A stretch of 64,000 bases of DNA from Rhizobium gallicum bv. gallicum R602sp. Its GTDB lineage: Bacteria; Pseudomonadota; Alphaproteobacteria; Rhizobiales; Rhizobiaceae. The stretch lies in the NCBI RefSeq assembly GCF_000816845.1, contig NZ_CP006877.1, positions 2,485,501 to 2,549,500 of the forward strand. Direction: 5' to 3'. Below the pieces are notes generated by a model, which did no database searches, was not told where the DNA came from, and saw nothing but the letters and a program-made list of their open reading frames with translations. The position numbers and the translations under genes were made by a program. Shown here piece after piece: positions 16,883 to 26,171 of this stretch; the stretch's first letter is position 1; the number at the start of each line of letters is the position of its first letter.

Positions 16883-17899
16883 TCATACCTCCCCGGCCAA
16901 TACTGTTTCGGCGCCTTCGGATGAAATGAGGCGCCTCGGATCGCGCGCAAGCCAGATCGTGACCGTAAGCCCCTTCTCGCCCGGCTGACCCGGATGAAGA
17001 TCGACGGTCTGCTCCACATCGAGCCCCGCCTTGCGCAGCCAGTCGGTCATTGACTGATGCGAGAAACCAAGGCGGACATGCGCGTGCTCGTCGCGAAGAT
17101 ATTCGAGCCCATGCGGCGCAAGGTCGATGACCATGAGACGTCCACCGGGTGCCAGCATCCGCGCCGCCTCGGTGATCGCGATTTCGGGCTGATCGAAAAA
17201 GTGCAAAACCTGATGAATGGTGACGAGATCGAAGTCCTGTCCCTCGAACGGCAGGTTCAGGATGTCGGCATGCCGCACCGAAGCCTTGGTGATGCCCGCC
17301 CTGTCGAGATTGGCGCGGGCGACGCTCAGCATGTCACGGCTGGCATCGACGCCGATCGCCCTGCGATAGAGCCTGGAAAGCAGCTCCAGCATGCGGCCGG
17401 TCCCCGTGCCGAGATCGAGCAGCGAATTGACCGGCTGATTACCGAGCAGCTTGATGACCGCGGCATCCACCTCTTCGTCGGCGGCATGGAGGCGCCGAAG
17501 CTCGTCCCATTCGGCGGCGTTGCGGCTGAAATAGGCCTGCGCCCGCTCTGCCCGCTGACGCTTCACGGCTAAAAGCCGCTCGCCATCGCGCAGGATCACA
17601 GGGTCGTTCTGGGACGCGTGTGTTAGCAGCACGCGCACCAGCGCCGCCGCCTTGCCGTCCTGCCTCAGCCGGAAATAGGCCCAGGCACCCTCCTGATAAC
17701 GATCGATGAGGTCGGCCTCACCGAGCAGCTTCAGATGCCGCGAAATGCGAGGCTGCGACTGTCCGAGAATTTCCGTAAGATCGGTCACCGTCAAATCGCC
17801 GGCGGCAAGGAGCGCGAGAAGCCGCAGGCGCGTCGGCTCACCGGCCGCCTTCAAGACGTCCACCAGCGCATCCAATCCAAGCCTAATAGCTTCAGCCAT
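16883..17899 (-). CDS. sahR: ArsR-family regulator fused to a SAM methyltransferase domain (SahR-like)
   Basis: A 338-residue fusion. Residues 10-80 are an ArsR winged helix with the recognition helix in GQSQPRISRHLKLLGEADL, and residues 115-320 are a class I methyltransferase-like domain with LLDLGTGTGRM at about 160-170. SahR is a known ArsR-family regulator of the S-adenosylhomocysteine/methionine cycle in Proteobacteria, and alphaproteobacterial forms carry a methyltransferase-type domain. The metal-binding cysteines of ArsR proper are absent. I prefer the ATG at 17899, although a TTG four codons upstream is possible. The 16-bp palindrome lies 20 bases upstream, which implies autoregulation. 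The identical core upstream of metH supports the assignment. Confidence 0.82.
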   Translation of the reverse strand: MAEAIRLGLDALVDVLKAAGEPTRLRLLALLAAGDLTVTDLTEILGQSQPRISRHLKLLGEADLIDRYQEGAWAYFRLRQDGKAAALVRVLLTHASQNDPVILRDGERLLAVKRQRAERAQAYFSRNAAEWDELRRLHAADEEVDAAVIKLLGNQPVNSLLDLGTGTGRMLELLSRLYRRAIGVDASRDMLSVARANLDRAGITKASVRHADILNLPFEGQDFDLVTIHQVLHFFDQPEIAITEAARMLAPGGRLMVIDLAPHGLEYLRDEHAHVRLGFSHQSMTDWLRKAGLDVEQTVDLHPGQPGEKGLTVTIWLARDPRRLISSEGAETVLAGEV

Positions 17900-17918
17900 A
17901 TCCCAACCCAATCAACAT

Positions 17919-17934
17919 ATAAAGATATCTTTAT
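17919..17934. promoter_or_regulatory. Operator palindrome of sahR-metF
   Basis: ATAAAGATATCTTTAT is a perfect 16-bp inverted repeat 20 bases upstream of the sahR ATG. The same 16 bases, extended to a 20-bp palindrome, occur upstream of metH at 57683-57702. Binding by the adjacent ArsR-type protein is the natural inference. Confidence 0.82.
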
Positions 17935-18013
17935 GTGAATTGAGAAGGCCTGGCAAGCAGGAATCCGCTCTGTTCACGAAATTCACTGCTCTGAAAGCGA
18001 CCGGCAAGAATAC

Positions 18014-18036
18014 AAAAACCCCGGCGCTTGCCGGGG
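18014..18036 (-). terminator. Intrinsic terminator of ettA
   Basis: On the minus strand CCCCGGC-AAGC-GCCGGGG forms a GC-rich hairpin followed by five T residues, 28 bases after the ettA stop. It separates ettA from the sahR operator region. Confidence 0.88.
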
Positions 18037-18064
18037 CTTCTGATCCAAGAGACGGCTCTGGCTA

Positions 18065-19714
18065 TCAGCGCGTCAGGCGCTTGTAGGTCACCCGCTTCGG
18101 ATTGACCGAATCCACGCCGAGGCGGCGCATCTTGTCCTGCTCGTAATCTTCGAAGTTGCCTTCGAACCATTCGACATGGCTATCGCCTTCGAAGGCGAGG
18201 ATATGCGTTGCAAGCCGATCGAGGAACATGCGGTCGTGGCTGATGATAACGGCGCAGCCAGCGAAGTTTTCGAGCGCGTCCTCGAGCGCGGCCAGCGTTT
18301 CCGTATCGAGATCGTTGGTCGGTTCGTCGAGGAGCATGACGTTGCCGCCGGCCTTCAGCATCTTGGCAAGATGGACGCGGTTGCGCTGGCCGCCGGAAAG
18401 CGTGCCGACCTTCTGCTGCTGGTCGCCGCCCTTGAAGTTGAAGGCGCCGCAATAGGCGCGCGAATTCACTTCGTGCTTGCCGAGCTTGATGATGTCGTTG
18501 CCGGCGGAGATCTCTTCCCAAACGGTCTTGTTGCCGTTGAGCGCATCACGACTCTGGTCGACATAGCCGAGATCGACGGTATCGCCAATGCGGATTTCGC
18601 CGCTGTCGGGCTTTTCCTGGCCGGTGATCATGCGAAAGAGCGTCGTCTTGCCGGCACCGTTCGGGCCGATGACGCCGACGATGCCGCCCGGCGGCAGCTT
18701 GAAGCTCAGGTTCTCGATCAGGACGGTATCGCCGTATCCCTTGGTGAGGTTCTCGGCCTCGATGACGACCTGGCCGAGACGCTCACCAACCGGGATGACG
18801 ATCTGGGAGTCGCCGGGACGGCGGTCGGCGGCTGCCGCCACCAGTTCGTCATAAGCGCGGATACGCGCCTTCGACTTTGCCTGACGCGCTTTCGGGCTGG
18901 AGGCGATCCATTCCTGCTCACGAGACAGAGCCTTCTGGCGGGAGGCTTCTTCACGGCCCTCCTGCTGCATGCGCTTCGCTTTCGCTTGCAGATAAGCCGA
19001 ATAATTGCCCTCATAGGGAATGCCGCGGCCGCGGTCGAGTTCGAGGATCCAGCCGGTGACATTGTCCAGGAAATAGCGGTCGTGGGTGATCATTAGCACG
19101 GAACCCGGATACTCGCGCAGGTGCTTTTCGAGCCAGGCGATCGTCTCGGCGTCGAGGTGGTTCGTCGGTTCATCGAGGAGCAGCAGATCCGGCTGGGCAA
19201 GCAGCAGGCGGCAGAGCGCCACGCGGCGCTTTTCGCCGCCCGAAAGATTGTCGACCGAAGCCTCGCCCGGCGGGCAGCGCAGCGCGTCCATTGCCATCTC
19301 GACCTGGTTTTCCAAGTCCCAGAGGTTCTGGCTGTCAATGATGTCCTGGAGCTTCGCACCCTCTTCCGCCGTCTCGTCGGAATAGTTCATCATCAGCTCG
19401 TTGTAGCGGTCGAGGATCGCCTTCTTGGAGGCCACACCTTCCATGACGTTTTCGAGCACCGTCTTGGACGCATCGAGCTGCGGCTCCTGCGCCAGGTAGC
19501 CGAGCGTTGCGCCCTCGGCGAGCCAGGCTTCGCCGGTATATTCCTTGTCGAGGCCAGCCATGATGCGCAGGACGGTGGACTTACCGGCGCCATTCGGGCC
19601 GAGGATACCGATCTTGGCATCCGGGTAGAAGGAGAGGTGGATGTTCTCCAGCACCTTCTTGTTGCCATAGGCCTTGTTGAGGCCGGCCATATGATAGATG
19701 AACTGACGTGCCAT
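18065..19714 (-). CDS. ettA: Energy-dependent translational throttle protein EttA (ABC-F ATPase)
   Basis: A 549-residue soluble ABC-F protein with two ATPase domains. Walker A is GPNGAGKS near residue 39 and GPNGAGKT near 355. The signatures are [15 protein letters not shown] and [15 protein letters not shown], and the Walker B motifs run into [14 protein letters not shown] and [14 protein letters not shown]. The linker between the domains is the P-site tRNA interaction motif region (about 240-290). There are no membrane segments. EttA binds the ribosomal E site and gates elongation according to the ADP/ATP ratio. It is close to full length for the family and is followed by a clear terminator. 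Confidence 0.95.
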   Translation of the reverse strand: MARQFIYHMAGLNKAYGNKKVLENIHLSFYPDAKIGILGPNGAGKSTVLRIMAGLDKEYTGEAWLAEGATLGYLAQEPQLDASKTVLENVMEGVASKKAILDRYNELMMNYSDETAEEGAKLQDIIDSQNLWDLENQVEMAMDALRCPPGEASVDNLSGGEKRRVALCRLLLAQPDLLLLDEPTNHLDAETIAWLEKHLREYPGSVLMITHDRYFLDNVTGWILELDRGRGIPYEGNYSAYLQAKAKRMQQEGREEASRQKALSREQEWIASSPKARQAKSKARIRAYDELVAAAADRRPGDSQIVIPVGERLGQVVIEAENLTKGYGDTVLIENLSFKLPPGGIVGVIGPNGAGKTTLFRMITGQEKPDSGEIRIGDTVDLGYVDQSRDALNGNKTVWEEISAGNDIIKLGKHEVNSRAYCGAFNFKGGDQQQKVGTLSGGQRNRVHLAKMLKAGGNVMLLDEPTNDLDTETLAALEDALENFAGCAVIISHDRMFLDRLATHILAFEGDSHVEWFEGNFEDYEQDKMRRLGVDSVNPKRVTYKRLTR

Positions 19715-19757
19715 TATACGCTGCTCCGGGCGGAAACTTGAAAACCGTGGCCGCTAT

Positions 19758-20391
19758 TTAGGCGAAAGCCGGCTTTCGGGCAACGCCGAAACCGGCTTTC
19801 TCTACGGCAATCGATTTGGTTGCCCGCGAAAAGCGGCGGAACGGAGGGATTTGCCCGATCTCGTCATGCTTTCCGCCCAGTTGCATGAAATAGTCGGGGG
19901 CCATCGCACGGTATGGGTCGAAACGAAGCAGCGCGCTCAAGCGCGATGAGCTCGGCTGCAAGCGCCGTCAAAGCTCTGCTCATCAAGATGACCGAAAAAA
20001 TGCGCGGGACTCCTCGCCATTGGCAGTCGGCAAGGCCACAGGCCTCCATTTGCTGAACAACCGCCAAAGGATCGTCACCCAGCGTTCTGATTCAAGGTTG
20101 CCCATGCTGGCTGCCGCGCCGGTTTCGATCAGTTCCCTTGCTGTCGCGTAGTCTCCACGCAGCGCTTGCCGGAAACCGCCAGAAAGTGCGTTTTGTTCGT
20201 CAGGACGCTACGCAGCCCGCCGCTGGCTTCGGATAGACGCGCGAGTATCTCGCCATCGCCGCAGCCCACATCCAGAACCGTTCCGCCGGCAGACGTGGGG
20301 CCGGCCACGCCTGGAACACCAGCTCGTGACGTATTTTGCCGTGTATCCCATCCGAGTATCTCTGGTAGCGTCCCCACGCGTCCGTAGTCAT
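19758..20391 (-). pseudogene. Decayed class I methyltransferase (SmtA/CmoM-like)
   Basis: No intact frame exists here, but the minus strand keeps methyltransferase pieces in changing frames. WGRYQRYSDGIHGKIRHELV (about 20320-20380) is an N-terminal family block. TVLDVGCGDGEILARLSEA (about 20230-20285, another frame) is the SAM-binding motif. ALTALAAELIALERAASF (about 19905-19960) and then FDPYRAMAPDYFMQLGGK (third frame, about 19860-19905) resemble a C-terminal helix and end. The middle of the protein, about one hundred residues, is missing between about 20140 and 20070. The gene therefore has an internal deletion and at least two frameshifts. The exact subfamily is uncertain. Confidence 0.55.
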
Positions 20392-20456
20392 CCAGCCGCA
20401 TCGTTCTCCCACCCCGCTTCGAGCCGCGCTCCAGTTTCGAACCTTGCGATGAACTC

Positions 20457-21197
20457 TCAGAACCCCGCCGCGTCGACAACACCTTCGTCGCAGCCGAAGG
20501 AGGTGCGGCCGGCGTCTTGCATGAGTTTTGCAAGTCCCGCTCCGGCGCCGGCGGCCGAGCCCGCATCCTCCGACAGCCCGATCGTCAGCTCGCTGATCAC
20601 GCGGACGCTGCCCGCGCGCCGGCAGCTCATCTTCACACGCTCGCCAGCGCCCGCCCCGAAGCTCTTGTCGAAAGCCGTCTTGACCTGATCCGCCTTGACG
20701 GTCCTGCCGACATTCGCGGCAAAGAGATCGCGCACCGCCGAGCCATTGAGGTCATCCATCAGGCGGATCGCCACGCCGAAATAATCATCCGCGCTCATCT
20801 TCGTGCAGGTGCCGTGCTTCGTCCATTCATGACGTTCGAGGCCCGATTGCGTTCCGGGCATGGCCTTTGCAAGGGCTGACGCATTCTCAGCCGTCAGCTT
20901 GACCTTGGGCAGCTTTTGCCAATCGCCGTCTTTGTCGACTGCCTGCAAGTCCTTCGATACGCCACAATAGTTCTGCCGCAGCGGCCACAGGCCGTGCAGC
21001 GAGAAATTCGTCGCGTCGAAGCGCTCCTTGGTCTGGCTGCTGCATTCCGGCTTCCTTTGGTTTGTCTGGCAGAATGCCGGCTGCCAACTTGCAGCAAGGA
21101 TGAAGCGCGTTCCCCCTTCTCCTTCCTGGGCAACCGCAAAGCCGGCCAAAACCATTGAAAGAACAAACGTCCTCCAGCGCAGAAACGCCCTGCTCAT
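20457..21197 (-). CDS. Ribonuclease T2 family endoribonuclease, exported
   Basis: A 246-residue protein with a signal peptide (MSRAFLRWRTFVLSMVLAGF, cleaved near AVA). The two RNase T2 active-site blocks are visible: FSLHGLWP and RHEWTKHGTC, each carrying its catalytic His. Paired cysteines are consistent with the disulfide-bonded periplasmic fold. The enzyme cleaves single-stranded RNA to 2',3'-cyclic products, in the periplasm or outside, probably for nutrient scavenging. I use the ATG at 21197, as the upstream eight codons lack signal-peptide character. It is divergent from the hydrolase gene at 21349. Confidence 0.92.
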   Translation of the reverse strand: MSRAFLRWRTFVLSMVLAGFAVAQEGEGGTRFILAASWQPAFCQTNQRKPECSSQTKERFDATNFSLHGLWPLRQNYCGVSKDLQAVDKDGDWQKLPKVKLTAENASALAKAMPGTQSGLERHEWTKHGTCTKMSADDYFGVAIRLMDDLNGSAVRDLFAANVGRTVKADQVKTAFDKSFGAGAGERVKMSCRRAGSVRVISELTIGLSEDAGSAAGAGAGLAKLMQDAGRTSFGCDEGVVDAAGF

Positions 21198-21348
21198 CGC
21201 CACTCCCCGCAGACAGAACAATTACGGAACAAGTAAGCATGAGGCCCAAACCCCTGCAACCCTCACTCGCCCGAAATTCCACTGCAAACATGTGCCGGGA
21301 TGTTGCATTTGGCCCGCGATCTGCTCTTTTTGCAGCGGGAGGATGGAA

Positions 21349-22278
21349 ATGTTTTCGCAAACACAATGGCTTAAGACGCCAGAGGCGACGCTCGCCTTTC
21401 ATCATGAGGCAGCCAGCGGCGGCCCGCGCGGCATCGTGCTGATCTCCCACGGACTTGCTGAACATTCGAAGCGCTACGCACGCTTCGCCAAGGCGATGGC
21501 CGGGCGCGGCTATCATGTCTATGCGCACGACCACCGGGGCCACGGCGAGACGGTGGCTGACGGCGCCCCGATCGGCCAGTTCGCCAGGCGCAACGGCGTG
21601 CAGCAGGTTCTTGCCGATATGGTGGCCATGCGGGACTATGCGGCAGGGTTCCATCCGAACCTTCCAGTGATCCTCTTCGGCCACTCCATGGGCGGGCTGA
21701 TCGCGCTCAACGCTGCAGTAACCCTTCCGGAAAAATTCGATGCCGTCGCCGTATGGAATTCGAATTTCGCTGTCGGTCTGACAGGCCGGGCCGCGCAAGC
21801 CATCCTGCTTGCCGAGAAGGCCCTGAAAGGTTCCGACGTTCCGAGCGGCATGCTGCCGAAGCTTACCTTCGACACCTGGGGCAAATCCATCCCCGGCCAC
21901 CGGACGGAATTTGACTGGCTCTCCCGCGATCCGGCCGAAGTCGACAAATATATCGCCGATCCGCTCTGCGGCTTCGATGCTTCCGTTTCGCTGTGGCTCG
22001 ATATATTCGAACTCACCTTTCGCGCGCCGCAGAAGCGGCATCTCGACAGGCTGAAAAGGAACCTGCCAATCCACCTCGTCGGCGGCGGAAAAGATCCAGC
22101 GACCGATTTCGGAAAAGCGATGATATGGCTGTCAAACCATTTGAAACGGCATGGTTTCTCCCGTATCACGACCGAAATATATCAGGATAAACGGCACGAG
22201 ACGCTGAACGAGATCGGAGCCGAAGCGGCGATTTCGGCCTTTGCCGATTGGTGCGATGAAGCAACCGCAAGACCCTGA
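21349..22278 (+). CDS. Alpha/beta hydrolase, monoacylglycerol lipase-like
   Basis: A 309-residue cytoplasmic alpha/beta hydrolase of the Hydrolase_4 type. The oxyanion region HGLAEHSKRY (34-43), the nucleophile elbow GHSMGG with S113, a late Asp in GGGKDPATD and the terminal catalytic His in DKRHETLNE form the expected triad. The HDHRGHGETV block is typical of monoglyceride lipases and lysophospholipases. GGAGG at 21338-21342 favours the ATG at 21349 over one two codons upstream. It ends 14 bases before a permease gene, and these may share a transcript. Confidence 0.9.
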   Translation: MFSQTQWLKTPEATLAFHHEAASGGPRGIVLISHGLAEHSKRYARFAKAMAGRGYHVYAHDHRGHGETVADGAPIGQFARRNGVQQVLADMVAMRDYAAGFHPNLPVILFGHSMGGLIALNAAVTLPEKFDAVAVWNSNFAVGLTGRAAQAILLAEKALKGSDVPSGMLPKLTFDTWGKSIPGHRTEFDWLSRDPAEVDKYIADPLCGFDASVSLWLDIFELTFRAPQKRHLDRLKRNLPIHLVGGGKDPATDFGKAMIWLSNHLKRHGFSRITTEIYQDKRHETLNEIGAEAAISAFADWCDEATARP

Positions 22279-22292
22279 CGAGCGGACCGGAA

Positions 22293-23243
22293 ATGAATAG
22301 CGCAATAACGAAGAATAGATCCTCCGAAATCAGCATGGGCCTGATGCTCATGTTTATTTCGGTGCTCGTATCGCCTCTGATCGATATCTTCTCCAAGCTT
22401 GCCATCACGACGGTTCCGTCTGCGGAGATTACCGCTGCACGCTTTGCCATACAGGCTCTCTGCATGCTTCCGATCGTTATCTGGCGCAAGAAACTGACAG
22501 ATTCGTCATGGAGGCAGAGCCTCTTCCACGCGATCCGCGGTGCCATCATCACCATTTCGATGATCTCGTTCGTCAGCACGCTGAAATACATGGCGGTTGC
22601 AGATGCGATCGCGATCTTCTTCGTCGAACCCATCATCCTCACCATCCTGAGCAGCCTATTTCTCGGCGAAACGATCGGCTGGCGGCGCTACACAGCCTGC
22701 GGCGTCGGTTTCCTCGGCGCGATACTGGTCATTCAGCCGAGCTTCCAGGAAGTCGGCTACGTTGCGCTGCTGCCGGTCGTCAGCGCAGTCTGCATCGCCA
22801 TCTCTGCAATGATGAACAGGGCCCTGGCGCAGCGCGAGGACCCGTGGGTGATGCAGTTTCACATGGGCTTGTGGGGTCTGCTCTTTTGCGGTGTCCTGCT
22901 TTTCTTCGCCCGTGGAAGCGGCTCGGATGTGTTCGAACCGGTAATGCCAACCATGATAGGTCTCGTCTGGCTCCTCGGCGTCGGCGTAACGGCCGCGATC
23001 GCCAGCATCCTCGGCGTCTATGCCTATCGCTCCGCACCCGCCTCCACCTTGGCGCCGCTGCAATATTTCGAGATCGTCTCAGCCACGATCTTTGCATGGC
23101 TGGTCTTTGGTGATTTTCCCGACGCCATCAAATGGCTGGGCATTCTCATCATCATCGCATCCGGACTTTACATCATCTGGCGCGAGCGCCGCTTTGCATC
23201 CAAACCCGTATCCGATACATCTGAGGCAACGCGGGCACCATGA
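22293..23243 (+). CDS. EamA/DMT family permease
   Basis: A 316-residue integral membrane protein with about ten transmembrane segments arranged as two EamA repeats. The first closes with EPIILTILSSLFLGETIGWRRY and the second with LQYFEIVSATIFAWLVFGDFPD. Drug/metabolite transporters of this type export or import small metabolites, and the substrate cannot be told from sequence. It is separated by 14 bases from the hydrolase upstream and 18 from the CoA-transferase downstream, so the four genes from 21349 to 26131 may form one operon. Confidence 0.88.
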   Translation: MNSAITKNRSSEISMGLMLMFISVLVSPLIDIFSKLAITTVPSAEITAARFAIQALCMLPIVIWRKKLTDSSWRQSLFHAIRGAIITISMISFVSTLKYMAVADAIAIFFVEPIILTILSSLFLGETIGWRRYTACGVGFLGAILVIQPSFQEVGYVALLPVVSAVCIAISAMMNRALAQREDPWVMQFHMGLWGLLFCGVLLFFARGSGSDVFEPVMPTMIGLVWLLGVGVTAAIASILGVYAYRSAPASTLAPLQYFEIVSATIFAWLVFGDFPDAIKWLGILIIIASGLYIIWRERRFASKPVSDTSEATRAP

Positions 23244-23261
23244 TCCGTTCTCGGGAGGAAC

Positions 23262-24476
23262 ATGACGGACAGTCGTAAGAAACCGCCGCTAGCCGGCATC
23301 AGGGTGATCGAGCTCGCCCGCGTCCTGGCGGGCCCCTGGGCCGGGCAGATGTTGGCCGATCTCGGCGCAGACGTCATCAAGGTCGAAAATCCGGACGGCG
23401 GCGACGATACGCGCCAATGGGGGCCCCCTTTCGTCGAGGGCGGCGACGGCGAAAACCTTTCTGCTGCCTATTATCACTGCGCCAATCGCAACAAGCGCTC
23501 TGTCACGGCCGATTTGAAGACCGAGGAAGGCCAGTCGCTGGTGCGACGGCTCGCGGCAACGGCCGATGTCCTGATCGAGAATTTCAAGCTCGGCGGCCTC
23601 GTCAAGTACGGCCTCGACTACGAGAGCTTGCGCAAGGTCAATCCGAAGCTCGTCTACTGCTCCATCACCGGCTTCGGCCAGTCTGGCCCCTATGCCAGCC
23701 TGGCGGGCTATGACTATATCGTCCAGGGCATGTCCGGCTTCATGTCGATCACCGGCGAGCCGGATCGCCAGCCGATGAAAGCAGGTGTCGCCATCGCCGA
23801 TATCTTCACCGGCATCTATGCCGTGGCGGCGATCGAGGCAGCTCTCATCCATGCGCTGAAAACCGGTGAAGGACAGCTTGTCGATATGGCGCTGCTCGAC
23901 GTGCAATCCGCCGTGCTCGCCAATCAAAACATGAACTACCTGGTCTCCGGCCGTGCGCCGGCGCGGCTTGGTAATGCCCATCCGAATATCTCTCCTTATG
24001 AGGTCGTGCCGAGCGCGGACGGTTACCTGATCCTTGCCGTCGGCAATGACAACCAGTTCCGGCGTCTCTGCACGATCCTCGGCCTCGATGGCATCGCCGG
24101 CGACGAGCGTTTTTCGACCAACAAGGCCCGCGTCGCCAACCGCGACGAGGTGCGCCGAATGATCTCGACCGAAACATTGAAATGGCAGAAAGCCGACTTG
24201 CTGAAAGCCTGCGAAGAAAATGCCGTGCCAGCCGGCGCGATCAACACGATCGAGGAGATGTTCGCCGATCCGCAGATAAAGGCGCGCGGACTGCGCATCG
24301 ATCTGCCGGATGGGGCAGGAAACGTGATCCCCGGCGTGAGGACGCCGGTCGTGCTCTCTAAAACGCCCCTGCGCTACGAGAGGCCAGGCCCTCGGCTGGG
24401 CGAGCATCAGGAAGAGGTCCTGGCTGAGCTCGAGGCATTGGAGCGCGCCGAACGGGAGGGGAAATCCGCACTATGA
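23262..24476 (+). CDS. CaiB/BaiF family (class III) CoA-transferase
   Basis: A 404-residue class III CoA-transferase. The N-terminus LAGIRVIELARVLAGPWAGQMLADLGADVIKVE is the family signature. D180 in AGVAIADIFTG corresponds to the catalytic Asp that forms the acyl anhydride. NPKLVYCSITGFGQSGPY and the later NDNQF block are also conserved. Such enzymes move CoA between carboxylic acids such as formate/oxalate, carnitine or mesaconate, and the acid pair here is unknown. The stop overlaps the start of the ThDP enzyme (ATGA), which argues that both act in one pathway. Confidence 0.92.
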   Translation: MTDSRKKPPLAGIRVIELARVLAGPWAGQMLADLGADVIKVENPDGGDDTRQWGPPFVEGGDGENLSAAYYHCANRNKRSVTADLKTEEGQSLVRRLAATADVLIENFKLGGLVKYGLDYESLRKVNPKLVYCSITGFGQSGPYASLAGYDYIVQGMSGFMSITGEPDRQPMKAGVAIADIFTGIYAVAAIEAALIHALKTGEGQLVDMALLDVQSAVLANQNMNYLVSGRAPARLGNAHPNISPYEVVPSADGYLILAVGNDNQFRRLCTILGLDGIAGDERFSTNKARVANRDEVRRMISTETLKWQKADLLKACEENAVPAGAINTIEEMFADPQIKARGLRIDLPDGAGNVIPGVRTPVVLSKTPLRYERPGPRLGEHQEEVLAELEALERAEREGKSAL

Positions 24477-26131
24477 AGAAGACCGGCGGCGAGCTGATAG
24501 TCGAAGCGCTGAAGGCAAACGGGGTCAAGCGACTTTCCTGCGTGCCCGGGGAAAGCTTCCTCGCCGTGCTGGACGCGCTTTATGACACCGATATCGAAGT
24601 GATCGTCTGCCGGCAGGAAGGCGGTGCCGCGATGATGGCCGATTGCTGGGGCCGGCTCACCGGCGAACCTGGCATCTGCATGGTTACCCGCGGGCCTGGC
24701 GCCACCAACGCCACGGCGGGCCTGCATATCGCCAGGCAGGATTCGATCCCGATGATCCTCTTCATCGGTCAGGTCCAGCGCGATGCCCGCGAGCGCGAGG
24801 CCTTCCAGGAGGTCGAGTTCCGCCGCGCGCTGACCGAATATGCAAAATGGGTCGGCGAAATCGACGATGCGACGCGCATTCCCGAATTCGTGACCCGCGC
24901 CTTTGCCATTGCCACCTCCGGCAGACCCGGGCCTGTCGTGCTGTCACTGCCCGAGGACATGTTGCGCGACGAAGTGGACGCGCCACGCGCGATGCCTTAT
25001 GCCCGCGTTTCCGCTCATCCCGGGCGCCGTCAGGTCGACGATTTCTACATGCGGCTGCTGAAGGCCGAACGGCCGATGGTCATACTCGGCGGCACACGCT
25101 GGGATGCAGATGCGGTTGCCGATTTCCGCGTCTTTGCCGAACGCTTCAGGCTGCCGGTCGGCTGTTCCTTCCGCCGCCAAATGCTCTTCGATCACCTTAG
25201 CCCGGGCTATGCCGGTGATGTCGGCATCGGCATCAATCCGGTGCTGGCCAAGGAGATCAAGGAGAGCGATTTGCTCATCCTGCTCGGCGCCCGGATGTCG
25301 GAAATGCCGTCGTCAGGCTATACGCTGGTCGACGTCCCCTACCCGGCGCAATCGCTCGTCCACATCTATCCCGACCCGTCCGAACTTGGCCGCATCTACC
25401 GTCCGGACCTTGCGATCTGCGCATCGCCGCAGGATTTCGTCGCCGCCCTTTGCGATCTCCAAGCGCCTGCCGAACCGCGCTGGGCGGAACGGACGCAGCA
25501 TATGCACCAAGCCTATCTTGCCTGGTCGAAGCCGCCGCAAACAGGCCCCGGCGCCGTTCACATGGGACCGATCATGGAATGGATCGAGCACAACACGAAG
25601 GCCGACACGATCTTCACCAATGGTGCCGGCAACTATGCCACCTGGCTGCACCGCTTCCATCGCTTCCGGCAGTTCAATACACAAGCGGCCCCCACATCCG
25701 GCTCGATGGGTTACGGCCTGCCGGCTGCCGTGGCCGCCAAGCGGCTTTTTCCGGAGCGCGAAGTCATTTGCTTTGCCGGCGACGGCTGCTTCCTGATGCA
25801 CGGGCAGGAATTCGCCACCGCCGTCCGCTACGACCTTTCAATTATTTCCCTCGTCATCAACAACGGCATCTACGGCACGATCCGCATGCATCAGGAACGT
25901 GACTATCCCGGCCGTGTCAGCGGTACGGATCTCACCAATCCAGATTTCGCAGCCCTTGCCCGCGCCTATGGCGGCCATGGTGAAACAGTGGAGAAAACCG
26001 AAGACTTCGCGCCTGCTTTTGAGCGGGCCCGCGCCAGCGGCAAGCCTTCGATCATCGAGGTGAAGCTCGATCCCGAGGCGATCACGCCGACACGCACGCT
26101 TACCGAAATCGCGCAAACAAAAAGCCGGTGA
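24473..26131 (+). CDS. Thiamine diphosphate-dependent enzyme, acetolactate synthase-like
   Basis: A 552-residue ThDP enzyme of the POX/AHAS/oxalyl-CoA decarboxylase superfamily. The Glu that activates the cofactor is E49 in CRQEGGAAMMAD. The diphosphate- and magnesium-binding motif begins AGDGCFLMHGQEF and ends VINNGIYG at about residues 435-468. There is no paired regulatory subunit, so it is unlikely to be the biosynthetic acetolactate synthase. Coupling to a class III CoA-transferase recalls the oxalate pair Frc/Oxc, but I do not see enough to call oxalyl-CoA decarboxylase. The stop codon lies inside the terminator stem at 26121-26148. Confidence 0.85.
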   Translation: MKKTGGELIVEALKANGVKRLSCVPGESFLAVLDALYDTDIEVIVCRQEGGAAMMADCWGRLTGEPGICMVTRGPGATNATAGLHIARQDSIPMILFIGQVQRDAREREAFQEVEFRRALTEYAKWVGEIDDATRIPEFVTRAFAIATSGRPGPVVLSLPEDMLRDEVDAPRAMPYARVSAHPGRRQVDDFYMRLLKAERPMVILGGTRWDADAVADFRVFAERFRLPVGCSFRRQMLFDHLSPGYAGDVGIGINPVLAKEIKESDLLILLGARMSEMPSSGYTLVDVPYPAQSLVHIYPDPSELGRIYRPDLAICASPQDFVAALCDLQAPAEPRWAERTQHMHQAYLAWSKPPQTGPGAVHMGPIMEWIEHNTKADTIFTNGAGNYATWLHRFHRFRQFNTQAAPTSGSMGYGLPAAVAAKRLFPEREVICFAGDGCFLMHGQEFATAVRYDLSIISLVINNGIYGTIRMHQERDYPGRVSGTDLTNPDFAALARAYGGHGETVEKTEDFAPAFERARASGKPSIIEVKLDPEAITPTRTLTEIAQTKSR

Positions 26132-26148
26132 GCGAACCCACCGGCTTT
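26121..26148. terminator. Bidirectional terminator overlapping the ThDP enzyme stop
   Basis: AAAGCCGGTG and CACCGGCTTT form a 10-bp perfect stem with an 8-base loop, with A residues before and a short T run within. It serves the plus-strand operon and the convergent ridA unit. The TGA at 26129-26131 falls at the top of the stem. Confidence 0.85.
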
Positions 26149-26171
26149 GAAACTGGCAAATGGCGCCGATC

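Noticed and set aside
23289..24407. A 372-codon minus-strand frame opposite the CoA-transferase gene
   Set aside because: Antisense shadow; the plus-strand frame has the catalytic Asp and family motifs.
24473..26131. Naming the ThDP enzyme oxalyl-CoA decarboxylase or IlvB
   Set aside because: Residues specific to either were not identified by eye, and the regulatory subunit expected for IlvB is absent.
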